Numbered from the stretch's first letter, positions 7,785-16,255 are shown. The stretch: DNA of 38,185 nucleotides from CAUZSH01 sp963582935 (GCA_963582935.1 CAUZSH010000009.1:1-38185); one strand, 5' to 3'. Numbers and translations: made by a program. The notes: generated from the letters alone by a model not told the origin.

Positions 7785-10532
7785 ATGCATATGTCTCAAC
7801 GATATAATATTGGTATTGACCTTGGCACAACCAATATTGCCGTTGCCTATCAATTAATGAATGCGAATAATGATATTCAATTATTGAGAATCCCTCAGCT
7901 CATTGCGCCTGGCTCTGTTGTGAGTCTATCCTCCTTGCCAGCCGTTCGTTACTTGGAGCCAAACGTAAAACAATCGTCAGAACTTTATCGTTTGCCGTGG
8001 GGGTGTGATGAGGTCATTATTGGAGAGTTGGCGAAAGAGGTGAGTTTAAACTCAGGCACGCAAGCAGTGCATTCGGCAAAAAGTTGGTTGGCACACCAAA
8101 TGTTGGATATCACTCAGGCTTGTTTACCGATAGGAGCAATGGATGCGGCTCAAAAGGTGTCGGTGATTCAAGTGATTTCTGAGTATTTAACCTATATTGA
8201 ACATGCATGGAATACGCAATTTCCACATGTTATGTTTAAAGAGCAGTCGATTGTTGTTACGATTCCTGCCTCTTTTGATGAGCGAGCGCGGCAATATATT
8301 GTGCAAGCAATTGAACAATGTGGCTTGGAAGAGGTCAAGCTATTGGAAGAGCCTCAAGCGGCATTTTATCATTGGTTGGGTTGTCATAAAGAGATGGCGG
8401 GTATTAGATGCGATGAGCCTCAAACCTCGTTAGCGTTGGTTTGCGATGTGGGCGGTGGTACCACGGACTTTAGTTTGATCTCTCTTTCCATTGACCAGAG
8501 TGGACCTCATTTTGAGCGCATTGCCGTTGGGAAACATTTGTTGCTGGGTGGAGATAATATGGATCTCGCCATATATCATTATTTAAAACAGAAATATCCA
8601 GATGAAGTGTCAGCAGAAAATCGAGCACAATGGATAATGCAAGCAAGATTGGCGAAAGAAAAATTATTGGCAAATAAAACGCAAGACGTTGCCAACCTAA
8701 TTGTCTTACAGAAGGGAAAATCTCTTTTTAAAAACCAAAAAAAGGTTCAGCTTAAGCAATCAGAAATCGAGCAAATCATTTTGAATGGCTTTATGCCACA
8801 AGTTGAGATTGGTGACACGCCAAATAAACCAAGGCATGGTATTCGGAGGATTGGTCTTCCCTATGAACATGAGGTGGCCATTACGAAGCATTTAGGTGCC
8901 TTTTTGCGGGATGTATCTAAGGTGGTGCATCAACGGTTCCCCAATCAATACCCTAGTAGTGTGGTCATTCCCGATGTGGTGCTGTTCAATGGTGGTGTTT
9001 TTTATAGTGAGCGGTTGCAAGAGGCGGTGCTTCAAAATATTAGACGTTGGAAAGAAAAATGTGGGCAGGATCCAGAAGTAGATTGTTTGGTCACAGATTC
9101 TCCATCTTTGGCCGTTGCAAAAGGTGCCGTTTACTTTCAAATGGCAAAAGAAAAACCTGGAATGCAGATTAAAAGCGATGTTCCCGCGAGCTACTTTATT
9201 GAATTAGATGGAGGAAATAACAGGTTACTATGTCTGTTGCCTCAAGGGAGTAAAATGAATGAAAAGGTTGAAATACCACAAAAGTTTAAGCTTAAAGTAG
9301 GAGAGATGGTTTCATTTCCTTTCCTATACGCAAGAAATTATCCTGAGGTTTATTCTGGTGTAATTTGTGAAAAAAGCAAAGAAATGGTGAGATTGCCACC
9401 GTTGCTTCTTGCCATTGATCAGGACAACGTCCAAAAACAAGAAATTGAAGTTCGCTTAAGTGCAATTTATACGGATATTGGGGTGATTGAAGTGGAGGCA
9501 TCCGCGGATAATGGGCAATGCTATCGGCTACACTTAAATACAAATCAAGATATATCCGTAAATGCAAATTCAGAGTTTCTGAAAAAAAAGGTGTCAGTAA
9601 CAAATGTAGACAAGTTGGGCGAAAGCACAATACAGACGGTCATAAAATTATTGGCAGATTATTTTGTCAGAAAAAGGGTCGCATTATACGAAGTTAAAAA
9701 CCAGCTTCAAACTTTGGTTGGAAATGGCGACAAATGGCATTTATCAGTAGCAAGAGAATTATTTGATATTCTTTGGGATTTCAAAGGGAAGCGTATAAAA
9801 AATGCAGAGGCTGAGCGCACATGGTTAAGCTTGCTTGGGTTGAGTATTCGTCCAGGGTTGGGGGATATTGGTGATGTCGAAAGAATTAAAAAGATGCATC
9901 AACTGTATGAAGAGGGTGTACAATTTAGAGGTGTTGCGCAAAATCATGCTGAATGGTGGATTCTTTGGCGTAGAGCATCATTGGGGCTATCTGCGGATCA
10001 ACAGCAAGTTTTATTTCATGCGATAAAAGCCGTTATTTTTACCCGAAAAGACCAGTTAAATAAAGTGACCCGATTTGCGCTTGTAGAAAAGATGCGCCTG
10101 CTTGCAAGCCTTGAAAAAATTAGGATGACAGATCGAGTGAAATTGGGGGATATGATTTGTGCAAAATTAATGAAGTCACCACAAGATATACTCCTATGGT
10201 GGATGATATCGCGGGTGGGAACTCGTGAAAGTTTTGCTGACGTTATTGATATGATTCCCATTGACGTGGTGGAAGGGTGGCTGACAAAATTGCTCACGCT
10301 CACGACCAATAAACAGATACAAATTACGGTTGTGAAAACGTGGTGTTTGATGGCAAGAAAGGTTGAAGCGGAAGAACAAAATATCGACAAGATTCTATAT
10401 AAAAAAATGGAGCAACGGTTAAACCGTCACCCAAAAGAGCTGGCTATATTACAAGGGAAAATGGTTCTTTCAGAGGAGCTTATGCAATTTGCGATGGGTG
10501 ATGCTTTGCCATTGGGGTTAAGCCTGTCATAA
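7785..10532 (+). CDS. DnaK-related Hsp70-family protein with long C-terminal extension
   Basis: 915 residues. The N-terminal half is an actin/Hsp70-type ATPase. Phosphate-1 loop GIDLGTTN is at residues 10-17, the connect-1 region reads VVTIPASFDERARQ, the phosphate-2 loop is CDVGGGTTDFS, and the adenosine loop is VVLFNGGVFYSERL. The C-terminal ~400 residues are not a normal DnaK substrate-binding domain and lack the EEVD-like tail. They resemble the DnaK-related family with a DUF3731-type C-terminus. Such proteins are probably specialised chaperone-like ATPases with unknown clients. The start is either ATG 7785 or ATG 7791, neither with a clear ribosome site. It is co-directional with the zinc-ribbon gene and coaBC. 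The 233 bases upstream hold no supported gene. Confidence 0.88.
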   Translation: MHMSQRYNIGIDLGTTNIAVAYQLMNANNDIQLLRIPQLIAPGSVVSLSSLPAVRYLEPNVKQSSELYRLPWGCDEVIIGELAKEVSLNSGTQAVHSAKSWLAHQMLDITQACLPIGAMDAAQKVSVIQVISEYLTYIEHAWNTQFPHVMFKEQSIVVTIPASFDERARQYIVQAIEQCGLEEVKLLEEPQAAFYHWLGCHKEMAGIRCDEPQTSLALVCDVGGGTTDFSLISLSIDQSGPHFERIAVGKHLLLGGDNMDLAIYHYLKQKYPDEVSAENRAQWIMQARLAKEKLLANKTQDVANLIVLQKGKSLFKNQKKVQLKQSEIEQIILNGFMPQVEIGDTPNKPRHGIRRIGLPYEHEVAITKHLGAFLRDVSKVVHQRFPNQYPSSVVIPDVVLFNGGVFYSERLQEAVLQNIRRWKEKCGQDPEVDCLVTDSPSLAVAKGAVYFQMAKEKPGMQIKSDVPASYFIELDGGNNRLLCLLPQGSKMNEKVEIPQKFKLKVGEMVSFPFLYARNYPEVYSGVICEKSKEMVRLPPLLLAIDQDNVQKQEIEVRLSAIYTDIGVIEVEASADNGQCYRLHLNTNQDISVNANSEFLKKKVSVTNVDKLGESTIQTVIKLLADYFVRKRVALYEVKNQLQTLVGNGDKWHLSVARELFDILWDFKGKRIKNAEAERTWLSLLGLSIRPGLGDIGDVERIKKMHQLYEEGVQFRGVAQNHAEWWILWRRASLGLSADQQQVLFHAIKAVIFTRKDQLNKVTRFALVEKMRLLASLEKIRMTDRVKLGDMICAKLMKSPQDILLWWMISRVGTRESFADVIDMIPIDVVEGWLTKLLTLTTNKQIQITVVKTWCLMARKVEAEEQNIDKILYKKMEQRLNRHPKELAILQGKMVLSEELMQFAMGDALPLGLSLS

Positions 10533-10569
10533 TGTGCTGAAAAGATGAAAGAATAATAGGGTTTATAAA

Positions 10570-10914
10570 ATGAGTGATATTCCAAATTGCCAAAAATGTG
10601 CGTCAGAATATGCCTATGACGATGGTGGCGTGATGTATATCTGCCCTGAATGTGGACATGAATGGGGTAAAAATGATGTGATAAATATCGAAGATCAAGA
10701 GGATACTATTCGGGATGCGAATGGCAATGTATTGGCGGATGGAGATACGGTTACGGTTATTAAAGACCTCAAGGTTAAAGGTACCTCATCGGTTGTTAAA
10801 GTCGGGACGAAGGTAAAGAATATTCGTCTTGTGGGGGGTGATCATGATATTGATTGTAAGATTGAGGGTATTGGTTCGATGAAACTAAAATCTCAGTTTG
10901 TGAAGAAGGCGTAG
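10570..10914 (+). CDS. yjdM: Zinc-ribbon protein of the PhnA/YjdM family
   Basis: 114 residues. The N-terminus carries CXXC (CQKC) and a second CXXC (CPEC) about 20 residues later, forming a zinc ribbon. The C-terminal domain is the conserved PhnA/YjdM part: DANGNVLADGDTVTVIKDLK, then VKGTKVKNIRLV-like strands and a final SMKLKSQFVKKA. Despite the old name, family members are not shown to degrade phosphonates in general, and the cellular role is unclear. AGGG precedes the ATG by about nine bases. It lies 37 bases after the Hsp70-like gene and six bases before coaBC, so co-transcription is likely. Confidence 0.93.
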   Translation: MSDIPNCQKCASEYAYDDGGVMYICPECGHEWGKNDVINIEDQEDTIRDANGNVLADGDTVTVIKDLKVKGTSSVVKVGTKVKNIRLVGGDHDIDCKIEGIGSMKLKSQFVKKA

Positions 10915-10920
10915 AGAGTT

Positions 10921-12123
10921 TTGAACAAGAAAATATTATTCGGGGTGACAGGAAGCATTGCAGCTTATAAGATCCTTGAAACAATCCGTTTACTACATAA
11001 ATTAAACCAAGAATTTGAAATTAAAGTGGTGATGACAAAATCGGCTTGTGAATTCATTCAGCCACTTTCTTTTGAAACACTATGTGGGCACCCCGTATAT
11101 TTAGATACTTTTGAGTATACGGATTCAGCGATGGAGCATATTGAATTAGCGCGGTGGGCAGATCATATTGTGGTAGCGCCAGCCTCCGCGAGCGTCATAG
11201 GGAAAATAGCGAATGGGCTGGCTGATGATTTACTGTCAACGCTGTTGATGGCAAGACAGTCCCCCGTAACGATTGTGCCTGCAATGAATATGCATATGTG
11301 GCAGAATCCAGCACTGGAAGAAAACCTAGCAAAAGTTAAAAAGTATGGTTGTCGTATCCTTGGACCGGATCAAGGAGAGCAGGCTTGTGGTGATTATGGC
11401 TTTGGTCGAATGGTGGCACCTGAAACTATTGTCGGATATTTGGCGGGGGAGACACTGTCTCAAACATGTTTAGCCAAGGTTTTGATTACTGCAGGCCCAA
11501 CAGTAGAACCCATAGATCCAGTGAGATTCTTATCTAATCATAGTTCAGGAAAAATGGGATATGCATTAGCGGAGTCATTACAAACTTTGGGTGCGTCGGT
11601 GACACTTGTCAGTGGACCAACACAGTTAGAAACACCGTATGGCATAAACCTTATAAAGGTTAAAACAGCACAAGAGATGTATGATGCCGTGATGGTGAAT
11701 ATTGTAGAAAAAGATATTTTTATCGCAGCGGCGGCGGTTGCGGATTACAGAGTGAAGTCTTATTCGGAAAGTAAAATAAAGAAACAGGGTTTGGATGAGA
11801 AAATCACGCTTGAAATGATTAAAAATCCAGATATTTTGAAAGCAGTGAGTGTTTCTAATAACCGACCATTTTGTGTGGGATTTGCGGCGGAGACGGATAA
11901 TCCAGATAGCAATGCACGTAAAAAAATGATGGCTAAACAGCTGGATATGTTGGTGTTGAATCGTGTGGATAAAAAGTCTGGTTTCCCATTCTATGCAGAT
12001 GAAAATCAGGTGGATTTATATTTGAAAGGTGTCGAAAAACCAGAATCGTTTGATCAGCTAGATAAATCTGACTTAGCCACTAAATTAACCAAAGCTATTT
12101 TAGAGCATATCGCCGTAGATTAA
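10921..12123 (+). CDS. coaBC: Bifunctional phosphopantothenoylcysteine decarboxylase / phosphopantothenate-cysteine ligase
   Basis: Two successive cytosolic steps of coenzyme A synthesis in one 400-residue protein. The N-terminal CoaC flavoprotein shows GVTGSIAAYK, the catalytic His73 in HIELARWAD, the PAMNMHMW motif with Asn123, and the substrate-clamp Cys156 in QACGDYG. The CoaB ligase begins near residue 190 with ITAGPTVEPIDPVRFLSN and HSSGKMG, followed by AAAVADYR and the KIKK and KNPDIL motifs. The start is TTG 10921, six bases after the zinc-ribbon stop, with a weak AGAG box. The length matches the family. It is convergent with the cyclodeaminase gene, nine bases apart, with no clear terminator between them. 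Confidence 0.97.
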   Translation: MNKKILFGVTGSIAAYKILETIRLLHKLNQEFEIKVVMTKSACEFIQPLSFETLCGHPVYLDTFEYTDSAMEHIELARWADHIVVAPASASVIGKIANGLADDLLSTLLMARQSPVTIVPAMNMHMWQNPALEENLAKVKKYGCRILGPDQGEQACGDYGFGRMVAPETIVGYLAGETLSQTCLAKVLITAGPTVEPIDPVRFLSNHSSGKMGYALAESLQTLGASVTLVSGPTQLETPYGINLIKVKTAQEMYDAVMVNIVEKDIFIAAAAVADYRVKSYSESKIKKQGLDEKITLEMIKNPDILKAVSVSNNRPFCVGFAAETDNPDSNARKKMMAKQLDMLVLNRVDKKSGFPFYADENQVDLYLKGVEKPESFDQLDKSDLATKLTKAILEHIAVD

Positions 12124-12132
12124 TCATATATT

Positions 12133-13197
12133 TCAGGCGGATAACGTTTCAGAAATACATGCCTTTTGAAAAGACTTTTCAAGCACAGAGATAAGATTTT
12201 TAGGGTCTTTGATCGGTGGTACCATATTGTACTCTATGCCCGCATTGTATTTACAGGCAAGTTCGTAGGTAAGGCGCAATACGGAAAAATCTTCAATGGC
12301 AAATCCCACAGAATCAAAAATCGTGATTTCTTGATCATTTTCTCGAGCAGGTTTTTTACCCGTGACAATTTCCCATAGTTCAGCATGGACGATATTAAGC
12401 GCCGTTTCATGGTCGAATCTTTGAATTTCTCCTTCAATAAAGGATTGCTCAAAAAACTCAACAATAACTTTACTGTCGGGGAGTAGCTTTATATCAAGCT
12501 CTGTTTTTCCTGGGCAGTCACCACCTAGTCCATTGATGTGAGCGCCTGCTTTTACCCATTCTTTTTTGACAACGTCTACATGATTTTTACAGGCGGTGCA
12601 AACGATAATGATGTCGGCATCTCTCACCGCACTTTCGCCATCGTCACAACGAATTAATTCAAGCCCTGAGTGCGCCATATTTTTCTCAAATTTATCCATT
12701 GCCTTGGGATCAACATCATAAAATCTGACCGTTGTGATGTTTCGAACCATTTTATGGGCAAGCACTTGAAATTCACTCTGAGCGCCAGTGCCAAGTAGGG
12801 CTATAATTTGTGAATCTTGACAAGACATCAGGTCTGTAGCGAGTGCCGAGGTCGCAGCTGTGCGAAGTGCGGTTAAGGTTGTCATTTCGCTAATCATAAG
12901 TGGATAGCCATCTTTAACACGAGATAGTTGCCCCGTTGCAATCACCGTTTGCTTGCCGCTTTCTGGGTTTTTAGGATGGCCATTCACATATTTGTAGGAG
13001 TAAAATACGTCATCACAAATTGGCATGAGTTCAATCACGCCACCAGGAACATGTGAGGCTGGTCTTGGCATTTTGTCAAAATTTTCCCATCGAGAAAAAT
13101 CCTCTTTGGTATAAGTCATGAGGTCCTTTAAGAAATTATTGAATCCATGTTTTTGAATCAGGTCTGCAAGCATTTCCACAGAGAGTAATTTAACCAT
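12133..13197 (-). CDS. Ornithine cyclodeaminase / mu-crystallin family enzyme
   Basis: 354 residues. The central Rossmann domain has LLGTGAQSEFQVLAH, the NAD-binding glycine motif. The family segments RTAATSALATDLMS, GAHINGLGGDCPGKTELD and IFDSVGFAIEDFS are present; the last two hold the catalytic Asp and the C-terminal signature. The likely reaction is NAD-dependent conversion of ornithine to proline and ammonia. Relatives act as imine reductases or on other amino acids, so the substrate is not certain. No arginine-catabolism genes adjoin it to confirm the role. Confidence 0.88.
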   Translation of the reverse strand: MVKLLSVEMLADLIQKHGFNNFLKDLMTYTKEDFSRWENFDKMPRPASHVPGGVIELMPICDDVFYSYKYVNGHPKNPESGKQTVIATGQLSRVKDGYPLMISEMTTLTALRTAATSALATDLMSCQDSQIIALLGTGAQSEFQVLAHKMVRNITTVRFYDVDPKAMDKFEKNMAHSGLELIRCDDGESAVRDADIIIVCTACKNHVDVVKKEWVKAGAHINGLGGDCPGKTELDIKLLPDSKVIVEFFEQSFIEGEIQRFDHETALNIVHAELWEIVTGKKPARENDQEITIFDSVGFAIEDFSVLRLTYELACKYNAGIEYNMVPPIKDPKNLISVLEKSFQKACISETLSA

Positions 13198-13494
13198 TAT
13201 AAGAGCCTTCCATTAAGTGCATACATAACCTGAAATGGTTAATGTGTATGAGGTTTATTTTGGCATGATTCTATAAGGAAAATTGCTTTAAAGAAAGGTG
13301 AAACATATTTTGAATTATGCCCAAAAACTGAGGATGACTCAGGTGAATCGCTATAATTATATGCGCCATATCTGATTGCATCGTGATCTATTTGCGTAAA
13401 TATGCAAATTATTGGTATTTTATTGGATATTGATTACAATTATTTTAACAGAAACTTTTGTAACTATTTTGACATGTGGCTTAGGGTGGGGGAT
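13198..13494. other. Intergenic region between cyclodeaminase and split pilin
   Basis: About 300 bases with no supported gene. It contains a TATAAT at 13352-13357 facing right, without a matching -35, and a small inverted repeat ATTTGC / GCAAAT at 13390-13395 and 13404-13409. Either could belong to pilin-gene control. An in-frame extension of the pilin upstream to 13402 exists but has no ribosome-binding site. Confidence 0.4.
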
Positions 13495-13578
13495 ATGAAG
13501 AGCGATAAAAGGAGCTGTTTGAAAGATTATAAGATAGGCTATACTTTGGTTGAATTAATGATCGTCATCGCGATCGCT

Positions 13579-13856
13579 GCGAGACAGGGAGAGGCGAAGC
13601 CGAGGTCGAGTAGTCCTCAGAAGGGCTGCCTTTCGGCTCCATTGAGAGATTGTGCGTAGCGCTTCGACCTTTGGACGCTGGAAGGTATTTCCCAGCCCGT
13701 AGAGCCATATACGCAGTACTGGCTTTCAAAAACGAGACTGTATTGTTATTTGGAAGATCGGTACGGAGGTGGGCGTCTGAGGCAAAACCATCTGCGAGGG
13801 TAGTGATTCGATTTTGGCAGGAGCCAAAATCTTCTATGAACGACCGAGCAACACGC
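13579..13856 (+). repeat. Dispersed repeat, copy 2 (about 278 bases, inside pilin gene)
   Basis: The right 167 bases (13690-13856) match 1-171; the left part has no second copy in the window. The right edge at 13856 is set by loss of identity with copy 1. The left edge (13579-13582) is set by loss of pilin coding sense. No terminal inverted repeat beyond GCG/CGC and no target duplication is evident. The base composition looks richer in G and C than the surroundings. Candidate pairings within it include the 9-bp hairpin at 13810-13831, AGGTCGA (about 13602) with TCGACCT (about 13663), and AGCCGA with TCGGCT. No protein of a mobile element is encoded. A minus-strand frame runs through it but is probably incidental. 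Confidence 0.75.
13810..13831 (+). other. Conserved 9-bp hairpin with AGGA loop inside the repeat
   Basis: GATTTTGGC (13810-13818) pairs perfectly with GCCAAAATC (13823-13831) around the loop AGGA. In copy 1 the same stem (125-133 with 138-146) has one A to G change that turns a T-A pair into a T-G wobble, so pairing is kept. The loop sequence is identical. Confidence 0.6.
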
Positions 13857-14055
13857 CTTGATATGGCTGAAATTGGTGTGCCACTATCGGCAACGAACAA
13901 TGGAAATATGTCTGTTATTTTATGCCCTCAAGTTGGCGGGGCAGTATTCAATGGCAATGCAAATATTGGACCAGTGGGGTGTTAGAATCACGCAAATATT
14001 TCCCACCATCCTGTAGAGATGAAATGTGGGTGCAGCCGTTTACTTGCGGTTAAGA

Positions 14056-14274
14056 TTATTTATCGCGGTAGGTAATACGCCCTTTGCTTAGGTCATAAGG
14101 TGTCATTTCAACCTTAACTTTATCACCTGTTAATATACGGATATAGTTTTTACGCATTTTTCCTGAAATATGTGCTGTCAAGATATGACCGTTTTCTAAT
14201 TCAACTTTAAACATGGTGTTAGGAAGGGTGTCGATAACAACGCCTTCCATTTCAATATTTTCTTCTTTTGCCAT
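14056..14274 (-). CDS. infA: Translation initiation factor IF-1
   Basis: 72 residues, the normal length. The S1-like OB-fold segments NTMFKVELENGHILTAHISGK and MRKNYIRILTGDKV are diagnostic. The ending YDLSKGRITYR is also typical. IF-1 binds the A site of the 30S subunit during initiation. GAGG precedes the start on the minus strand. It lies 86 bases after trxB, and a hairpin occupies much of that gap. Confidence 0.98.
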   Translation of the reverse strand: MAKEENIEMEGVVIDTLPNTMFKVELENGHILTAHISGKMRKNYIRILTGDKVKVEMTPYDLSKGRITYRDK

Positions 14275-14284
14275 TGGACGCCTC

Positions 14285-14333
14285 TTAGTGCATTAATTAT
14301 TTACGATAAAAATCTGCTCGAATGATGCACTAA
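14285..14333 (-). promoter_or_regulatory. Inverted repeat in the trxB-infA gap next to the infA ribosome site
   Basis: TTAGTGCAT (14285-14293) is complementary to ATGCACTAA (14325-14333), and pairing can extend two more bases with a wobble, leaving a loop of about 27-31 bases. In an infA-sense transcript the 3' arm ends just before the GAGG ribosome-binding site. It lacks a T-run, so it is not a standard terminator. It could affect infA translation, mRNA processing or protein binding. Confidence 0.4.
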
Positions 14334-14360
14334 TTTTGATTGCTTTTCAATGAAAAAACG

Positions 14361-15308
14361 TTATTGATCCAAATATTTTTCAGCATCTAATGCTGCCATA
14401 CATCCAGTGCCAGCAGAAGTACATGCTTGGCGGTAAATATAGTCACAAGCATCGCCTGCTGCAAACACGCCTGGGATGCTTGTTGCGGTTGCATTTCCAT
14501 TTAAACCAGATTTAACAGTAATATAGCCATCGTTCATTTCTAGCTGATCAGCAAAAATTCCAGTATTGGGTTTGTGTCCAATGGCAATAAAAATGCCATC
14601 AACAGCCACATCTTTAGCAGCCCCTGTTTTAACATTCTTGATACGCATACCTGTCACACCCATCTTGTCTCCAAGTACCTCATCAAGGATATGGAAGTAT
14701 TTAAAAGAAATATTGCCTTCTTGGGCGCGTTTTTTGATGTGGTCGATCAGAATTTTTTCAGAGCGGAACTCATCACGGCGGTGTACAACAACGACATCTT
14801 TAGCGATGTTTGATAAGTAAAGTGCCTCTTCAACAGCAGTGTTGCCACCACCAATCACGGCCACCGTTTTATTGCGATAGAAAAAACCGTCGCAGGTGGC
14901 ACAAGCTGAAACCCCCTTTCCCATAAAGGCTTCCTCAGAGGGCAGCCCAAGGTATTTCGCAGATGCGCCTGTGGCAATGATCAGTGCGTCACAAGTATAT
15001 ATCCCGTTATCGCCTTCTAGTTTAAAAGGTTTGCTTTTTAAGTCAGAAGTATGAATGTGGTCATAGATGATCTCGGTATCAAAACGTTCTGCATGTGCTT
15101 GCATCTTTTGCATCAGCTCAGGTCCTTGAATACCATTTGCTTCGCCAGGCCAGTTATCAACGTCTGTTGTGGTGGTAAGCTGTCCACCGGGCTCAATACC
15201 CGTCAGTAAAACAGGCTTTAGATTGGCACGGGCAGCATAAACGGCAGCCGTGAAACCTGCGGGCCCTGAACCTAATATAATAAGTTTATGGTGTTGTGTT
15301 TTTGACAT
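14361..15308 (-). CDS. trxB: Thioredoxin-disulfide reductase
   Basis: NADPH-dependent flavoenzyme that reduces thioredoxin in the cytosol. It has 315 residues, the standard length. It shows the FAD-binding ILGSGPAGFTAAVYAAR, the redox-active CATC at residues 136-139, the NADPH-binding VIGGGNTAVEEALYLS with HRRDEFR, and the C-terminal FAD motif GVFAAGDACD. It is upstream of infA on the same strand and divergent from the rhodanese gene. Confidence 0.98.
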   Translation of the reverse strand: MSKTQHHKLIILGSGPAGFTAAVYAARANLKPVLLTGIEPGGQLTTTTDVDNWPGEANGIQGPELMQKMQAHAERFDTEIIYDHIHTSDLKSKPFKLEGDNGIYTCDALIIATGASAKYLGLPSEEAFMGKGVSACATCDGFFYRNKTVAVIGGGNTAVEEALYLSNIAKDVVVVHRRDEFRSEKILIDHIKKRAQEGNISFKYFHILDEVLGDKMGVTGMRIKNVKTGAAKDVAVDGIFIAIGHKPNTGIFADQLEMNDGYITVKSGLNGNATATSIPGVFAAGDACDYIYRQACTSAGTGCMAALDAEKYLDQ

Positions 15309-15397
15309 GTGAACTCTAAGCTATGATTCTAATTGCCATATATTGTAGTATGTAACATAATGCTTGGGTAGTGGTTTTTATCAGTAGGATTAAGGGA

Positions 15398-15772
15398 ATG
15401 CAACATAATTCGGAATTCTTAAAACTTGTCAATAATGCGCGAAAAGCAATAAAAGAATGTAGTGTTCATGATTTGAAGAAAGAACTGGATGGTGGCAATA
15501 AAAATTATCTTATTGTGGATGTCCGTGAGGAATCCGAGTATGCAGCAGACCATGTTCCGGGTGCAGTTCATATGGGTCGTGGTGTGATTGAGGTAAAGAT
15601 CGAACAACGCATTCTAAATAAAGAGCAGCCCATGCTGTTGTATTGTGGTGGTGGGTTCCGTTCAGCCTTGGTGGCTGAAAGTATTCAAAAGATGGGTTAT
15701 ACGGGCGCTATTTCTGTAGATGGTGGTATGCGTGGTTGGAAAATGGAAAATTACCCTGTGACACAGGCATAA
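15398..15772 (+). CDS. Single-domain rhodanese-like protein
   Basis: 124 residues from ATG 15398, preferred over an in-frame GTG at 15371 because AGGA lies nine bases before the ATG. The rhodanese fold is shown by IVDVREESEYAADHVPGAVHM and by the active-site loop YCGGGFRS with catalytic Cys83, which would carry a persulfide. It ends with GGMRGWKMENYPV. It probably acts in sulfur transfer or sulfide handling in the cytosol; the partner is unknown. Its stop is directly followed by ispF. Confidence 0.9.
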   Translation: MQHNSEFLKLVNNARKAIKECSVHDLKKELDGGNKNYLIVDVREESEYAADHVPGAVHMGRGVIEVKIEQRILNKEQPMLLYCGGGFRSALVAESIQKMGYTGAISVDGGMRGWKMENYPVTQA

Positions 15773-15775
15773 TTG

Positions 15776-16255
15776 ATGTTTCGGATTGGTCACGGTTATG
15801 ATGTCCATAAATTTAGTGCGCATCCAAAACCCCTAATTGTTGCTGGGCTTGAGGTCGACCCTGAAATGGGTGTTCTGGCACATTCAGATGGCGATGTTGT
15901 TTTACATGCTTTATGTGATGCCATTTTGGGTTCTGTTTGCATGAGAGATATTGGTTTTCACTTTCCTGATTCGGATGTGAAGTTTAAAGGTAAGAATAGT
16001 GATTTCTTTGTGGTTTCAGCACAGGAAATGGCTGCTAAAAAAGGCTATGTGATTGGGAATATAGATATTACAATAGTGGCACAAGTGCCTAAGTTTTTGA
16101 ATTATATTGAAGCAATGAAAGTCTCCATCCAGAACATATTGAGTCTGGGTGATGATAAAGTGAATATAAAGGCGACCACAACTGAAAAACTGGGTTTTGT
16201 GGGTCGAAAGGAAGGGATTGCGGCACATGCTATCGTTTTAATGAATAAAACGTAG
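15776..16255 (+). CDS. ispF: 2-C-methyl-D-erythritol 2,4-cyclodiphosphate synthase
   Basis: Fifth step of the non-mevalonate isoprenoid pathway. It has 159 residues. The metal-binding segment is RIGHGYDVHKF (Asp9, His11) and the next is LAHSDGDVVLHALCDAILG with the third metal-binding His. DIGFHFPD and KATTTEKLGFVGRKEGIAAHA complete the family signature. The ATG at 15776 is chosen over the preceding TTG codon. It lies three bases after the rhodanese stop. IspD is not adjacent, unlike in many gammaproteobacteria. Confidence 0.97.
   Translation: MFRIGHGYDVHKFSAHPKPLIVAGLEVDPEMGVLAHSDGDVVLHALCDAILGSVCMRDIGFHFPDSDVKFKGKNSDFFVVSAQEMAAKKGYVIGNIDITIVAQVPKFLNYIEAMKVSIQNILSLGDDKVNIKATTTEKLGFVGRKEGIAAHAIVLMNKT

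Larger units (their letters stand above)
13495..13985 (+). pseudogene. Type IV pilin-like gene, split by repeat copy 2
   Basis: The 5' part starts at ATG 13495 behind a GGTGGGGG box. It encodes a 15-residue leader ending in Gly, then YTLVELMIVIAIAA, the prepilin cleavage site and N-terminal helix with the conserved Glu at +5. At about 13579-13582 the pilin sequence stops and the repeat begins; the frame then hits a stop at 13657. After the repeat, 13857-13985 encodes about 42 residues ending in VILCPQVGG...GPVGC. Two Cys with the second at the C-terminus suggest a pilin D-region loop. The two ends total only about 70 residues, far below the usual 130-170, so the middle is missing as well. Tyr at +1 instead of Phe hints at a minor pilin. 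Confidence 0.75.

Noticed and set aside
13579..13856. Repeat as an insertion sequence
   Set aside because: No transposase, no clear terminal inverted repeats and no visible target duplication; also too short for an autonomous element.
13565..13900. 111-codon minus-strand frame through repeat copy 2
   Set aside because: It spans the element and pilin remnants, and the equivalent frame in copy 1 ends early at a stop. The base changes keep RNA pairing rather than protein sense, so I treat it as incidental, though not excluded.
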